In this document: positions 20,066 to 32,377 of the stretch, piece by piece
Position numbering within the stretch: position 1 is the first letter of the stretch
Layout: every line of letters starts with the position of its first letter
From: Cytidiella melzeri
Lineage: Eukaryota > Basidiomycota > Agaricomycetes > Polyporales > Irpicaceae
Assembly (NCBI GenBank): GCA_022592445.1
Contig: JABYQR010000043.1
Coordinates: 1 to 64,000 of the forward strand
Direction: 5' to 3'
DNA: 64,000 nucleotides
The notes under the pieces: model-generated
What the model was told of the DNA's origin: nothing
What the model saw: only the letters and a program-made list of their open reading frames with translations
The model's database searches: none
Translations under genes and position numbers: made by a program

Positions 20066-23000
20066 CTACTGCGCAGAAAAAAGAAAATACTCCCCCCTGA
20101 ACGCAATCCTGTTTTTGGAATGTGCCAGGTCGTGGCACCTGTTCTCCCTCTCACTCTCCGGTACCGAGGGTTTCCCTGCCAGACTCAGGGTAGAGAGAGC
20201 CCCACCCTGTATCTGTGAGATCCCCCCAATCCAGGCGTCCTCCTGGACTCGGGTTCGCTCGCCACCGCGCAGATTCTGACAGCGAGGGGTCGACCCACCA
20301 CCATCCTCATGATGGCCATTGCAACTTAGGTTGGAATCCCTGTTCCGCACGGGGGTGCGAAACTCATCTTCCCCAAAATCCAGCGCATTTGCTGGCATCC
20401 CGTTAGCAAGATATTGCCGTTCCCTAAACGGCTCTTGCCAACTGTAATTTGGAGACTTGTACTCCAGTTCGTCGGTAAGGTGTTTAAAAATCCATTCCAC
20501 AAACTTCACTCGATCCTCCTCTGACCTCGCTTGTGCCTCAGCCTCGGCCTTGGCAAGGTGATCTGCCGCAGGAATGTGCCCCTTTGGTTTTCTCACCTTC
20601 AACACTGGATCCCGCTTCTGCTCTTTGGAAGCTTCACCTTTGTGTATGAGTACGCGGATGGCCCACTCATGCCCTGACTTCCATATCTCGCGCATGAACG
20701 CTCGATATCCCCCAGGGTTATAGTTGATAGGTACCCATTTGGTGTATGCACCAAATACCTTCTGCTTCAGTTTAGTCTCTACCCACGTCCGCGTAACTGC
20801 GTATGAGTTGAGCTTTCCTTCAGCCAAGTCTGTTGTCCGATTATCCAACAAGTTAGCCCATTCAAATGTTCCTGCCATGGGATTCATGATCAGGAATGTG
20901 AGTAGGTCATTCTGACCGAATGCCTGTGTACAGTTCTGGAAATCAGACCGGTCCATGTTGAAGAGGGCTGCTAGTTCCCCCTCATTATATGGGTCAGGTG
21001 GTCTCCATGCACGGTACCACAAGTTACATTCCTCCAGCAAGTGCTTTCGGGTTCCAGGAGCGCCGCATGCACATTCCACGCGGCCCTCAAGATGAAATCG
21101 CTCCCTGAACTCACCAATAGGTAAGTGTCCGGAGAGCAGACGTGTGGCAGCAGCATATTCTGCTACACCAACGGAATTGTCAGGCTTGTCAACACTATAC
21201 AATGCTGACTTTGCACCTCCCAGGTTCTTGAGCCACCAGTGTCGCTTTGCCACTGGAGTCACACCTTTGAATTCACTGGTCTTTATGACATTACTATGAC
21301 CTTTATAGTCAAAGTCATGCATGAGACAATGCCACCGCTTTATAGCAAGGGCGTCAATATCTTGTCGAGCAACACTCCAAGACGTGAACCTTGGTTGTTC
21401 AGCTTCAGTGGCCTCCTTAGCCAGCTTATCCATGTCTTCATTTTGTTCAATGCCAACATGACTAGGTACCCAATGGAGGCCAATAAATCGCTCCGGGTTT
21501 GCGCTTAGGAACTCACGCACCCTCTGGCACGCAAACAAACGCATTGCTTGACCTGGCCCAAGGGAGGGGCTCAGAATCGACTGAAGAGCAGACTTATTAT
21601 CCGCAAACAGATGAATCTCAGTGATACTATCAGGAACTTGCCAAGCAGCATCATTGATACCCATAGCAAGAGCACAAATCTCAGCATCGTAAACGCCAGA
21701 ATTGCCCATTGGGGTAGACTTTCGTGTGATAGTATGACCCAGATGTCTTGTGGTCCAGGCTGCCCCCGACTTTCGCCGCCTAGCAGTCCCGTCCCACATG
21801 AGAGAACCATCCGTCCACACAGACCTGATCTCATTGTTTGTCTCTGTCACCGCCAGACGCGGTTTCAGGTCATTATCAATCCACGCTTTGAACTCGTTAG
21901 AGGATTTAGGTGGGGCATCCAGGTTGAACACTACTCTATCCTGGAACATGTCAAGGACACGCCTGCCAGGCCAATTTTCGTCATGTAAGGGGTCAAAAGT
22001 CTCATCAACTTTCTTCCCTTCTCTATGGATATGTGCCATTGGCGTATCCACTTTGTTATGTCGTGCTCCCAACGGGAAAAGCATCCGACAATTGGCATCA
22101 TTGGTCAGCCACTCCGCCGGGAGGTTAGCCCTGAGTGGATGGCCTTTATGAACTGTGCACGCTCTTAACGCAGCTTTTGACATAAATTTGTCAACTTGAT
22201 GACGGATGGGGATGAGTCCCGCCATCATTTCCAGTGCACCAATGGGGGTGGTTTTGAAACCCCCCGTGATCCACCTTGCGGCTCTTGATTGAGCTAGTTG
22301 AAGCTCATTCGCAATCCATTTTTTCCGCTTCCATTGTGGGTCCCACCACAGCTGGGCGCCATAGAGAAGGACTGGAAGGACATTAGAGATGTACAACCTC
22401 CTCTTATGATAGGGATTAAACCCTCGCTGCGAGTTGCCCAGCAATCGCAGTGCGTTGACAGTGCTGCATGCCTTGTTGGCGTACCGCCGAATATGCTCTT
22501 TCCAAGTTAAACGTGGAGTGAAGTAAAAACCTAGGTGTCGGATGACGTCCTTTGGCTTAATTTCAATGTCAGACCCATCAGGACCTGGTATCTTCACGCT
22601 GGGCCCCAAAGGTTGATCTGGGCTCCATGGCTTAGTGGAAGTGCGGAAATGCATGAGCTCAGTCTTGTCTCCCTCCACTTCTAATCCCGCCATTCTCATG
22701 GCAGTAACTAATTTGACATAAATGCGCTCAAGTACCTCCACATTGACGTGAAGCTGCTGCTGCATCCTTGCTTTTGCCATGGGTGGGCCGAACACATGTA
22801 TCCAACCATCATCAACAAAGAATTGGAGGACCTGGTCCCCTTCGAGTACCTTGTTGGTAGGCGCAACATGATGGAGTGCCGGGGCAAGGTAAAGTGCGGT
22901 AAGTGGCGGAGACAGGACAGCACCCTGCCCCACTCCCACCGAGCAATCTTTTGGGTCTGTCTCAGACCCTTGAAAGCAGAACTTGGTTGTTCTCCCCTGA

Positions 23001-26000
23001 AGTAGTCCTCTAGGAAGTTGCAAATCTTTGAATTGAAGCCTTGGCGTCGAAAGACACCGGTTGCAATTGTATGGTTAACAGAGGGGAAGAATTGGGCCAC
23101 ATCTACTAAGAGAGCAGATGACAACCTATTCCTCGCCCATCCTTCGCGCACGTTATGAACAACTTGCACTCCTGCATCCGTAGTAGAATGCTGCATCGTG
23201 CCACCAAACTGGCATGGATGTGTGATGCCAAACTTCTGCGACTCAAATTGGAGACGCTTTGCAATGACTTTTTCGAGTAGTTTGCCAACACAATTCAGCA
23301 AGACAATGGGACAGTATGCCTTTGGTTTGGTGTAGTCCAACTTGTTTGGTTTGGGTATGATAACCATCTTTCACTCCTTAAAGGCAGACGGAAATACCCC
23401 AAACTTTATGCACCCATTAAACAGGTGGCGTATACGGGAGGCTGACGTGGCATCACCCTTGTCTTCAAAATCCTTACAGCTGAAGTTGTATGGACCCTGT
23501 AGAATGATGCGCTTAAGCCAAAACCATGATAAATGGTCTGGCCCTGGCGCCGACATATTGGACGTTGTTTTCAGTTCTCCCAGGATCTCAGTCAAGCTAA
23601 AGTCCTCCCATTCCCTTTCAGGGGCCTGAGGGATCAGCTCAATGTACTTTGCGTCAACTGGTCGCTGGACACTAGGGCAAAACTGCTCCTGAAATGCATC
23701 AGCAAGCTGTTCTTTGGTGGAACAGGGATTTCCATCAGGGCCAATGATGCCCGTAGTTGAGTCAATGGGGCGGGGTTTCACCCATCCCACTACGTCCCAC
23801 ACCTTCTGGTGATGAATCTTCTTGATGGTTTGATCAAAGAATCTTCTCTTTGCTCGGTTAGTTGCATTACGCAACATCCCCTGAGCCACTTTTAGACGTT
23901 CCTCTGCATCAGCAAACTGGTCTGCACACTCCTCAGCATAGGTTTGGGAGTAGTTTGGGTTATTAACCTTAATAGCCTTTCGGTACACTCGAGAGGCGTG
24001 GTCCGCCTCCTTTTGCGCAGCCCTAGAGACTTTTGCAGCAGCAGAACACTCGCCATTCCACCACCCCTTTGCGGCTTGGCTTAAATCAGGGATTTCGGCC
24101 ATTCGTTTCCACAACTCATGCACCCATATATTAAAGTGCTCAGCTGCAAGTTTGATTTGCTCCTTCGAGCTGTACTCTGCATCAATAAGTGCGAGATCAA
24201 TTCCAGTCCGCGCACGCTTGACAAATTCTCGTCCAGTGGCGGACATTTTACCTATAGTAGGCCCAATTTCAGGCTTACTATTGACAAACAAATCCCATTC
24301 GAGGATGGAATGGTCGCTGTTGTTACGACCCGTAGTATTGACATGTAGCGTACCTGGCACAAATGCCGGGTCAGCCCATACCAAATCAAGAACACCAGGG
24401 CGATTAGCCGAGTTATTAGATCGCCACGTAGGGGGCCCCAAAGGGTCATTCAGTAGCACAAGACCCAGCTCCATCTCAGACAAAGCAATAAGGTCATCGC
24501 CTTGCTTAAGGTAGCGCGGTCGGCGATTATTTCGTTCATTCTTGTCCCAATTGGGGTGACGAATGTTGAAGTCCCCACACATAAAGGTGATGTGCGGAAA
24601 ACCAGCCACATGATTCTCGAGGTAATTGAGGGCTGAGTTCGGTTCATGAGAGTTGTAGACATTAAGGAAGGTGAGAACCCTATCCCCGACATCCATAGCG
24701 ACACAGTTAATATCATCATGACGAATAAGATCAGACCGTAATCTTGGCATGTGTGCTTTCCACCTTTTATTCACGAACACCATGGCCCGTGCGCCTTCCC
24801 GAGCACCAATATTGATGAACTCGCGGTGAGTGACAGTCTGATGATACCTGTCCCCCTCCTTATTTGCCATGGATGGTACATCTTTGATGTGACCCCAGAA
24901 CGGCTCTTGTACACAGACTATATCCCAGTCTCTGTATTTCTCAAGTAACATTGACATGTTGTACCTGGACTTTTGAACGTTTGCACTAACACACCGCATG
25001 GTTGGGTCAACTTCCTCAAGGTCTAGGAGCTCATCAAGATCCAGCTGGGAGGGGGCAGCAACACTTGCAAGAGGTATGTCTGGAGATGATCCCACACGGC
25101 TACTATGCGCTGGCTGAAGTTCAGATGATGACCGTTGAACACTATCATCACTAAACTTAAGATTCTCGAGCCGCTCTCGCATTCGTTTGAAATGGGCAAG
25201 CGGGATATCAGGAGATGATGGGAACAAGCCATCGTCTGCGGGTAGGCTGGGTAGGGTAGCCAACGGAATATCCGGCGAAGACTCATCCGGAACATAAGAA
25301 CGGGGACAAGCGTCTGGGGGGGGGCTACCCTCATCAGACGTATATTCCAAAGATTGTGCATATATCGGTGACTGCACTATGTGATCAAAGACGTTGGGGG
25401 GTTGTCTGATCGGTGTGTAAGGTTTCTGGGTGGGTCCTGGAACTGAACTCCAAGCAGACATATAGTCCACTATAGAAGGGGTGGGGGACTTGATTGTCAC
25501 GCCCGGAAGCTCCCATGACTCGTCATTGTCAGGTTCTATATTTTGGTCATGTACTCTTTCCGCAAACAAACCACCCTGTTCTGGGGTAAGCTGCAGTGAA
25601 GACATGGCAGGTTCCATATGCCCACAGGGGCTGAAAACATTCTCGAGGACTGGACTAGGTGCGCGAGAGCTCTCGCCACCACCTGTTGCCTGAAAAGATT
25701 CCGGTGTCAGCTGGCTTATGAGGAGGGGGGACTTTCCGTAACCCTCATCTCCTTCCCATGACGTAGGGTTATAGAACACTATGTCACCGGGAGACATTTG
25801 GCGGTCAGAGTTCTCTGCACGCAGGGTCACTTCCCGCTTTTGAGGAGTGGTAGTTTGTGAAGCACCAGCCAAATTATACCCCACATCACCGCGCCATGCA
25901 GTGGAGTTAGGAATGGGGTCATCCAGTGACCCTTCGCGCACTTGGCTTGTTCTCCGAATGCGTGTGATACGACGCGGCGTATGAGGCAGCATTACATGTG

Positions 26001-26256
26001 GGGGACCATTGAGATTATTGCGTAGCAGGTCCGGCTGCATGGCACATCTCTCAAGAAACTCGTCTTCCCTAACATAATCAAAGGAAGATAACCGGGCTTC
26101 AAAAGCTGATCTGTAACCTGAGGCACCCGACCGGCGGTCAGGCGAGAAATCTCTAGGCAACCTGGGCGACACTTGGCTCTCACAGTGCATGGGTGTCAAT
26201 TGCCTCACAGGTAAGTTCGGCGGGGGCGTATTAGTTGAACGGTTGTCACTATACAT
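20066..26256 (-). pseudogene. LINE ORF2: endonuclease, RT, RNase H
   Basis: Starts at ATG 26256. About 440 N-terminal residues form a disordered extension with repeated short motifs. Then an APE-type endonuclease (VSANVQKSRYN, DIVCVQEPFW, MCGDFNIRHPNWD, NSDHSILEWD), reverse transcriptase (MVIIPKPNKLDYTKPKAYCP, VGVGQGAVLSP, QFFVDDG as the active YxDD-type box), RNase H (SVWTDGSLMWDG, DAEICALAMGI, IHLFADNKSALQ, LHWVPSHVGIEQNE) and a CxC...H...C knuckle (CACGAPGTRKHLLEEC). Defects: TGA at 23371-23373 inside the RT and a one-base loss near 22988. Otherwise the frame is open to 20066, so this ORF2 is only lightly damaged. It nicks target DNA and primes reverse transcription there. Confidence 0.88.
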
Positions 26257-26307
26257 AACACAAAAACTTGGGTATTTTACACGCAATATTTTACACCACA
26301 CAGTCTC

Positions 26308-29300
26308 TCACAAGACTACGCTGTTCACATCGCTTTCCTCCTCCGTCTCTTCCTGGAATGGAGCAAGGGCGGCGTACCTTCCCGAGGCAGGTCGTCTATT
26401 AGACGGACCGGCTTCCGGTTGTGCTTGGGGGCCTGGAGTGGATCCACGCATAGTGACATCACCACTCTCATCAGCAACTGGGACACGGGGTTCACCTGCT
26501 GCAGCATCTGCCGCACGTTGAGCCTGAGTCCGAACTTTCTTGATGGTATTGGCCGACTGTTTGGTAAACGCCGACCTCCCCACTTTACACGGTACGACAG
26601 GAAGATCCCGTCGCACGCCCGTAGCCTCATCAACACCTGCCATCCATGACAGGTTAGCGCGGTGCTCCTGCTTGGGGCACTTGCGGTCGTATGGACCATG
26701 ACCTTCCCGGCCACAGTTAGCGCATAGCCAGTGTTCCTTCGGACATGGAAGGCTGGTAACGCCTGCAGCCGCCCGTGCTTTGATGCAGCAGACAGTGACC
26801 GAGTCATGCTCATCGGTCTCATGGTGAGCAGTGCACTTTTGGCACCATTCAAACTTGGTGTGCGGGCACCGCTGGCGGAAGTGTCCAATGCGGTGGCAGT
26901 GGGAACAGATTGGGACACGTTTCACCATTTCACGGAACACAACGCGACATTTTCTGACCTTGGGCTTTGCAGCATCTCCCTCAGAACCGATAGAGAGTCT
27001 CGTCTGCGTGATTTTCCTGGCGTTGTCGCCATCCTCATTGTACGCAAAAATGTGGAGGGGCCCAGTCGTCCCCGGCTTCACACCTGTCCCCCATACGGCG
27101 GCTGGTGACATGTTGTACGGAACCAATTGGCTATAAACCCAGGGGTGCCTCTTCTCGATATCAGAGAAAATCTCCTGGATGGTGTAGTTCTTGCCTGGGC
27201 AGGCTTTGATTGTGAGCTCTGTCCGCGACACGTACGTGTATGCGTTGAGAAATCGGGGGAAGGGGGACTTCAGGATGTAGAACTCAGATTTCTCTGGCCC
27301 CCCTTTGGTCCACATGTCCTCGGTATCGCAGACAAAGTCCGCATCCGGGCGCTCCTGGAAAGTGATTTGCAGTTTGTTCCACCGCTTCTCATCCCACTTC
27401 AACCTAATGACTGGGTTGATTTTGGCCTGGAACTCGCCCTCACCATTGTGTTTGCGCTGTTGCCAGTAGAAGAACAGTTTCCCCACAAGAAACTGAATGT
27501 CATGGTCAGATTGGCGCTCTCTCTCTCAGCAGACGCCTCAAAGGTGACTTCAACCACTGCGCGGTGGTCAATGGGCCGGGAGACATGGCTGACGGGGGCG
27601 GGGCCCTTGGGCTGGCGGTCCGATGTTGGCCGGTCAGCAAGGGAGGTCCTCGCATCTTGGCCAGTAGCAGGCGGGTTGGCTTTGCCTGGGTGAGAGGTGG
27701 GAACAACGATTTTCCCCTTTGCCTTCGCAGTCTTGGAACTCGCACCCTGTACTGCCGGAGCATTCGCAGGGGGGTCCGAAGATGGAGGAGGGGGAGGGGG
27801 AGGCTGAGAGAGAACAGGGATTGGATATCCAATTGAACCTGCGCGCTGTCCCGCCGCGAGGATGTCGCTGAGGGACTTCTTGTGTGCGTCTGGACCCCAA
27901 AACTGAAGTCCCAGCACGAGATCATTGACACCCTCTGCAGAGAGGGATTCAAACCAGTCATCGGGGGAGAGCTTCTGCTTCTTAGCGATTGGCTCAGCCG
28001 AAGAGGGAGTGACGGGGCGCTCCGAAGGATTTGTATTCGCACGCGGGCGCTTCTTTCCCCCAGTGTTAACATCCGCCTGTGCAGAGTCGTTTGGAGGAAC
28101 AGTAGAAGGAGAAGAAGAAGACCCCACCAGCTTCGCCGTTGGGTTCTTCCTCTCTCGGTCCCTTGCTGCCGCTGCGACAACGGGATGGACAGGCTTCACT
28201 GGGGCTTTTGCCTTCCCCTTAGCTTTTGGGACGCTAGCGGACAACGCTGCTGCTCCTGAAGTGATGATGTGCTCAACATCTGAGGTGCCGTCTTCCCCAT
28301 CTGTTGTCATATGCTCATCACGCCAAATGCTGTTCCTCGGGAGGTCGCCCTCCGAGGCCCGCTTCGGCGCCACAGATGTCTTTGTCTTCTTGGCCTTGGT
28401 CGGTTGGACTGTGTCAACCTCCCTCGCCTTAGACGACCTCGTTGGCTTGGCATACAAAGGAGTATCCCCCTCGTCTACCTCCATTCTGACCCGCTGGGCC
28501 TGGAGCTTGCGCTCGGCACGAAGGGCCTGCATGTCAGACAAAAGCTGCTGCACTCCCGACCTGGTGTCTGCTACCGCTCCTCGCAAGAAAATGGAGGACT
28601 CAATCGCGAATTGCGCCTGTGTGGACGCAATGAGGAGATTGGGGGTGCTATCATGACGACGATAAAACCCCTCAAACGCATCTGCCAAAGATTGAACTCT
28701 GGCGCAGACCTGGTTTCGTATATAATCACGCTGTTCCTGCGGCGTGATTCTGTACCATCCAGCAGACACCTCCTCCAAATAGGGGATGGTCCTGCACAAA
28801 TTTCCGAGCGAGTCGATGACGGCTTCCCAAACGTTGTCGGCTTCTTGGTGTCCCACACACGAGAAAGTTTGGAGCCCAGGCTCCTCCTCTTCCTCATCCA
28901 TGGGCCGTGCTTCAACGCCTGGAACAGGGACGGACATGTACCTGGCGAAAAGTCGGGATCCCATAGGCTCAGTGTGAGCCTCTTGGGTTTGCGTCGGCAT
29001 CTGAGAATAGACCCGACAATCAATAAGCGCTTGCCCTCGTTGCGCGTCAAACAACCTCGTGTCATCCGATTGGATGGCACGCAGATCGATGGGGGTGGGG
29101 GTGCTTACCTCGAGAGGCACCTCGTTTGCCTGAGACGTCTGGACGATTGTCGCAGAGGCACTCGGTGCGGGTGGATGTACCACCTCTGGGTAAGGCTGGA
29201 CGATGTGAACATCGTCCGGCATCACACCAGGGTGTGGAGGTGCGGGGACTGGCGCAGAGGCTGTGTCTCCCGGGTATGGTCCCTCGTTAGAGGGCGCAGG

Positions 29301-29459
29301 CTCGACTCGCGGTGTTTTAGGCCGCTTGTCGTAAGGTTGCGCGGCTTTCGCCACAGCTTCGTATGAAGCTTCTCGTCGAATCGGACCCGTCGCAGGGGTG
29401 GGGGACCGACTCGGTCTGTTGGAGGCCATTGGAACGTCGTGCTGCGGTGTCGTGGACAT
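26308..29459 (-). pseudogene. LINE ORF1 (Gag-like, CCHC zinc knuckles)
   Basis: About 1050 codons from ATG 29459 to TGA 26308-26310, with one frameshift near 27490. The N-terminal two thirds are Pro/Ser/Ala-rich with a helical middle (DNVWEAVIDSLGNLCRTIP, GVQQLLSDMQALRAERKLQ) and basic patches. The C-terminal third holds a folded stretch (INPVIRLKWDEKRWNKLQ) and zinc knuckles CSHCHRIGHFRQRC and CANCGREGHGPYDRKC, with a Cys/His pair between them (CQKCTAHHETDEH). This is the RNA-binding protein that coats LINE RNA. The ORF1 ATG is only 29 bp from the insertion end, so little or no 5' leader is present. Confidence 0.85.
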
Positions 29460-29488
29460 GGGGCGCCTAAACGTGCAGGTGGTGGTTG

Positions 29489-29502
29489 TAGATTTAAGTA
29501 CT
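29489..29502. repeat. LINE target-site duplication, 5' side
   Basis: TAGATTTAAGTACT, matching 19697-19710 and bordering the 5' end of the LINE. Confidence 0.93.
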
Positions 29503-29650
29503 TCAAGTTGGACTTTGTTCAATCATGTGCGTAAAACGCGGAAGAGTGCATATATTGTTTCGCGTCTCATCCAAATTCATAATACCGCACTCAGAACTGA
29601 ATCAAGTACACGGTCACTTACGATACGCAAACCTTCAGTCCGACTTTGCG

Positions 29651-30252
29651 TCAGCGTGCAGGACCGGTTCCATGGATAGCTCCTCCGCCAGCCTTAACCT
29701 CAGCTATCTGTTTCATTCTCTCTCGCTATTCTCCCGTTGTAAGTTTTGATGAAAGCGGAATGGTAGGTCAAGCAATGATGCCACGAACTCACCTCTTTAC
29801 GATCGAAGGCGGTGTGAACTTCGTCCAACTGCGTATATCTCTGCTGTATGTCTTGTTGCTCCAATTCGACGCGCTGATTCTTGTCCTGAGATGCTTTTGT
29901 TAGACGAATTTTTATGAAGACTACGAGGAACGTGCCGTCATTTTTTTCTCCGCCTTTTCTCTGTCAGCTACAGCTCCCTTCAGTCTGTCCTCCGCTGCAT
30001 GGACCGCTTTCGAGGTCTTGATCTCGTGCTTGGCGGCGTCCTCCGCAGCTTTCTGGGCCTTCTCCGTCTCCTGAGCCAATTATCAGTGCGGAATACACTT
30101 TGACCAACCAAGCTTATATCGACCTTGACGCTTTTCTGGAATGCCTTTTCCGCCTTCTGAAGCCTTTTTTCTGCAGTTTGTACGTTTCGTACGTCCGATT
30201 GAGACTCTTGGTGCATCAATTTCTCCAGTTGTTTGATGCTACGGGCGGACAT
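29651..30252 (-). CDS. Small charged coiled-coil protein
   Basis: Exons on the minus strand: 30124-30252 (MSARSIKQLEKLMHQ), 30070 to about 29936, 29793-29885 (DKNQRVELEQQDIQQRYTQL) and 29651-29725 (ERMKQIAEVKAGGGA), with introns of 53, about 50 and 67 nt. The protein, about 145 residues, is almost entirely a Lys/Glu/Ala-rich heptad coiled coil with a glycine-rich end. The donor of intron 2 is unclear. A GC donor after ATGACG keeps the frame; a GT donor some 30 nt earlier would drop a few heptads. It resembles small fungal coiled-coil proteins annotated as Ncp1-like DNA-binding proteins, but this is a resemblance of composition only. It is transcribed divergently from DUS2 with 280 bp between starts. 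Confidence 0.6.
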
Positions 30253-30532
30253 CGTGAATGACTGGCTGTAAGATACATTCTCGCAACGTCCGCGCCCTCT
30301 TAGCGTACGTCACAATGAGTCTGTGCTAACTTGGTCACTTTCCATAATGAGTACTCTCCCTTCGCGACTCCACGTGGCACATATTTCGCACATAATCAGA
30401 CGCTCCTTGACCTTGACACCGTCACTCAGTAGATCCTCCGGCACTCACGCTGATAGACTTGTTTTTCAGCTCATAAAGGCGTACCAGCCGTGATATATGC
30501 TCAGAAGGGCCTTCGCGCAACGGCTTCACAAA
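30253..30532. promoter_or_regulatory. Shared divergent promoter region
   Basis: 280 bp between the ATG of the coiled-coil gene (minus) and the DUS2 ATG (plus). No clear TATA box was seen. Confidence 0.4.
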
Positions 30533-32147
30533 ATGAATACAAATAAAGTACCTCGTCGCTCTCCATCTACGAGCTCTGTCACTGAAGAGCGCGTAGCCAA
30601 GAGACGGAAGATCGAGCTGCCCCCGCTCACGTCTGAAGACTTCAAGCATGGGGTGATGCTCGCCCCAATGGTCAGATCAGGCACAAGTACGTCTCTGCTC
30701 TTGCTTGACTACATCAATCATGGCCTTGATCTTTCAGCTACCTAGTGGTCACTCGGCTTTTTGCTCTCAAGTATGGCGCGAACTTGGTATGGGGACCTGA
30801 GATAGTTGACAAAGCTATCTTGCATGCAGAGCGGCGGGTTGATCGTACGTTACGTTTGCCACACCCTCAAGAGTGATCGTCGCTAAAGATTTTTGTAGCG
30901 GCCACCGGAGTGGTCTCTTATGTAGGGAAATCTCAGACAAAAGCCATGTTCACCACGCATCCCCTCGAAAAGCCGTACCTCATCTATCAAATTGGTTCCG
31001 CAGACCCAGATCTTGCAGTACGAGCCGCAAAGATTGTCATGCAAGACGTTGCGGGCGTCGACCTCAACTGTGGATGCCCCAAGCCCTTTTCAACACACGC
31101 CGGGATGGGAGCTGCTCTTCTTTCAAACCCTGACTTACTCTGTTCGATCCTTACGGCTCTTCGAGAGGCAATGCCTCCGGAGATCTCTGTCTCGGCGAAG
31201 ATCAGACTGCTTCCATCCAAGGAAGACACTTTAAAACTTGTCGAGCGCATCGTCAATACAGGAATCACCACATTGACGGTGCACTGTCGAACGCGTAATA
31301 TGAGGCCGAGGGAACGCGCGCTTATAGAGCGTATGAGAGATGTCGTTGACTTCGTGGAAGGGATGGGCAAGGGAGTGGCTGTCATTCAGAACGGGGACTG
31401 CGTGAGCTACGAGGATTCGATACGAATAAGAAAACTAACAGGTGTGTTTTTATGCCACTATCAGTATTTCACTCTACCTTACGACCCATTGGAAGGCGCG
31501 CACTCCACCATGATCGCCACGGCTGCCGAGGCAAACCCGACATGTTTCTCCAAATCACCTCTTACTGATTTGGAGTCTACGTTCGTGCCTTCCTATATTC
31601 GGGTAGTGAGTAACATGGAGCGTATTGCATACTTATAACTATACTCAAAGCTTTGTAGGCTAAATACCTCGACGCAAATTGGGCTGTGACAAAATTCTGT
31701 TCAGCAGCTTTTCGTGGGTCACATGAAGACGGTACAAAAGCAGCGGCAGTCGCGATCAGAAAGAGGATCACTTCATCGAAGTCATATGAAGATCTCACAG
31801 ATCTTGTGAAACCCTGGACGGGCGAATCTGAATTCCAGGAAATCGTCCAGGCTGTTGAATCTCGGAAGGGCCGTCGCCCCGTGATGGACGCAGATGCGCC
31901 TTTCCCATCCGCAGAGACGACTGCGTCCTCCGCGGAAACCGAACACCCACAAAAAAGCCAAGAACCACAAGTCTTGAAGACACCAGTCCACAGCCTGTCA
32001 CCAGATCCTTCGATACTTTGTGCGCCATTGGGTCCTGCGAATACCGCAAGGGTGCACCTACCAGCCTTGGTGGCAGGTCGCGACGAGCCCACCCCCACCC
32101 CCACCCCTCTAGACGTGCTATCCTCTGCGTCAGCAGCTTTCCTTTGA
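30533..32147 (+). CDS. DUS2: tRNA-dihydrouridine(20) synthase, Dus2 type
   Basis: Coding sequence join(30533..30686, 30746..30844, 30899..31441, 31496..31605, 31659..32147), 464 residues, introns 53-59 nt, all phases fitting. Dus motifs: LAPMVRSGT at the FMN-binding start, YGANLVWGPEIVD, VDLNCGCPKPFS with the catalytic Cys, SAKIRLLPS, LTVHCRTRNMRPRERA, VIQNGD and GAHSTMIATAAEANP. Dus enzymes reduce uridine to dihydrouridine in the tRNA D-loop using FMN and NAD(P)H; the Dus2 class modifies position 20. The C-terminal 120 residues are low-complexity Ser/Pro/Thr-rich, replacing the double-stranded RNA-binding domain of animal Dus2. An in-frame ATG at 30497 would add MLRRAFAQRLHK, a mitochondrial-import-like start; 30533 is preferred here but both are possible. 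Confidence 0.88.
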
Positions 32148-32377
32148 CGTTCATGGCTATTCTCAGTGTACTTACTGGTCTCGCTGAGCTTTGTTCCAAT
32201 TCCAAACACTCCATCGATCGTCATCCAAAAGCGACCAAAACGATTTCGATAAATAACCAAGATTAACTAGTGCCGTGCTCATATATTACATTGACTATCA
32301 TTGATCATTCCGTCAGGTCATACGCGCTGAAGGCCTGCCCACATCACGTCGTAGTGCGTGCATCACATACGACGCGC

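Larger units (their letters stand above)
19711..29488 (-). mobile_element. Near-full-length LINE (non-LTR retrotransposon)
   Basis: 9778 bp between two copies of a 14-bp target duplication. On the minus strand: a 29-bp leader, ORF1 with CCHC knuckles, a 51-nt spacer, ORF2 with endonuclease, reverse transcriptase and RNase H, a 3' region of about 350 bp, and an A-rich tail. ORF content and order fit the Tad1/I group of fungal LINEs. The intact duplication and only about three frame defects mark it as a recent insertion. It lies between the ASK1 start and the coiled-coil gene at 29651. Confidence 0.9.

Noticed and set aside
28311..29366. 351-codon plus-strand frame over LINE ORF1
   Set aside because: Antisense of the GC-rich ORF1; Arg/Leu-rich composition and no domain.
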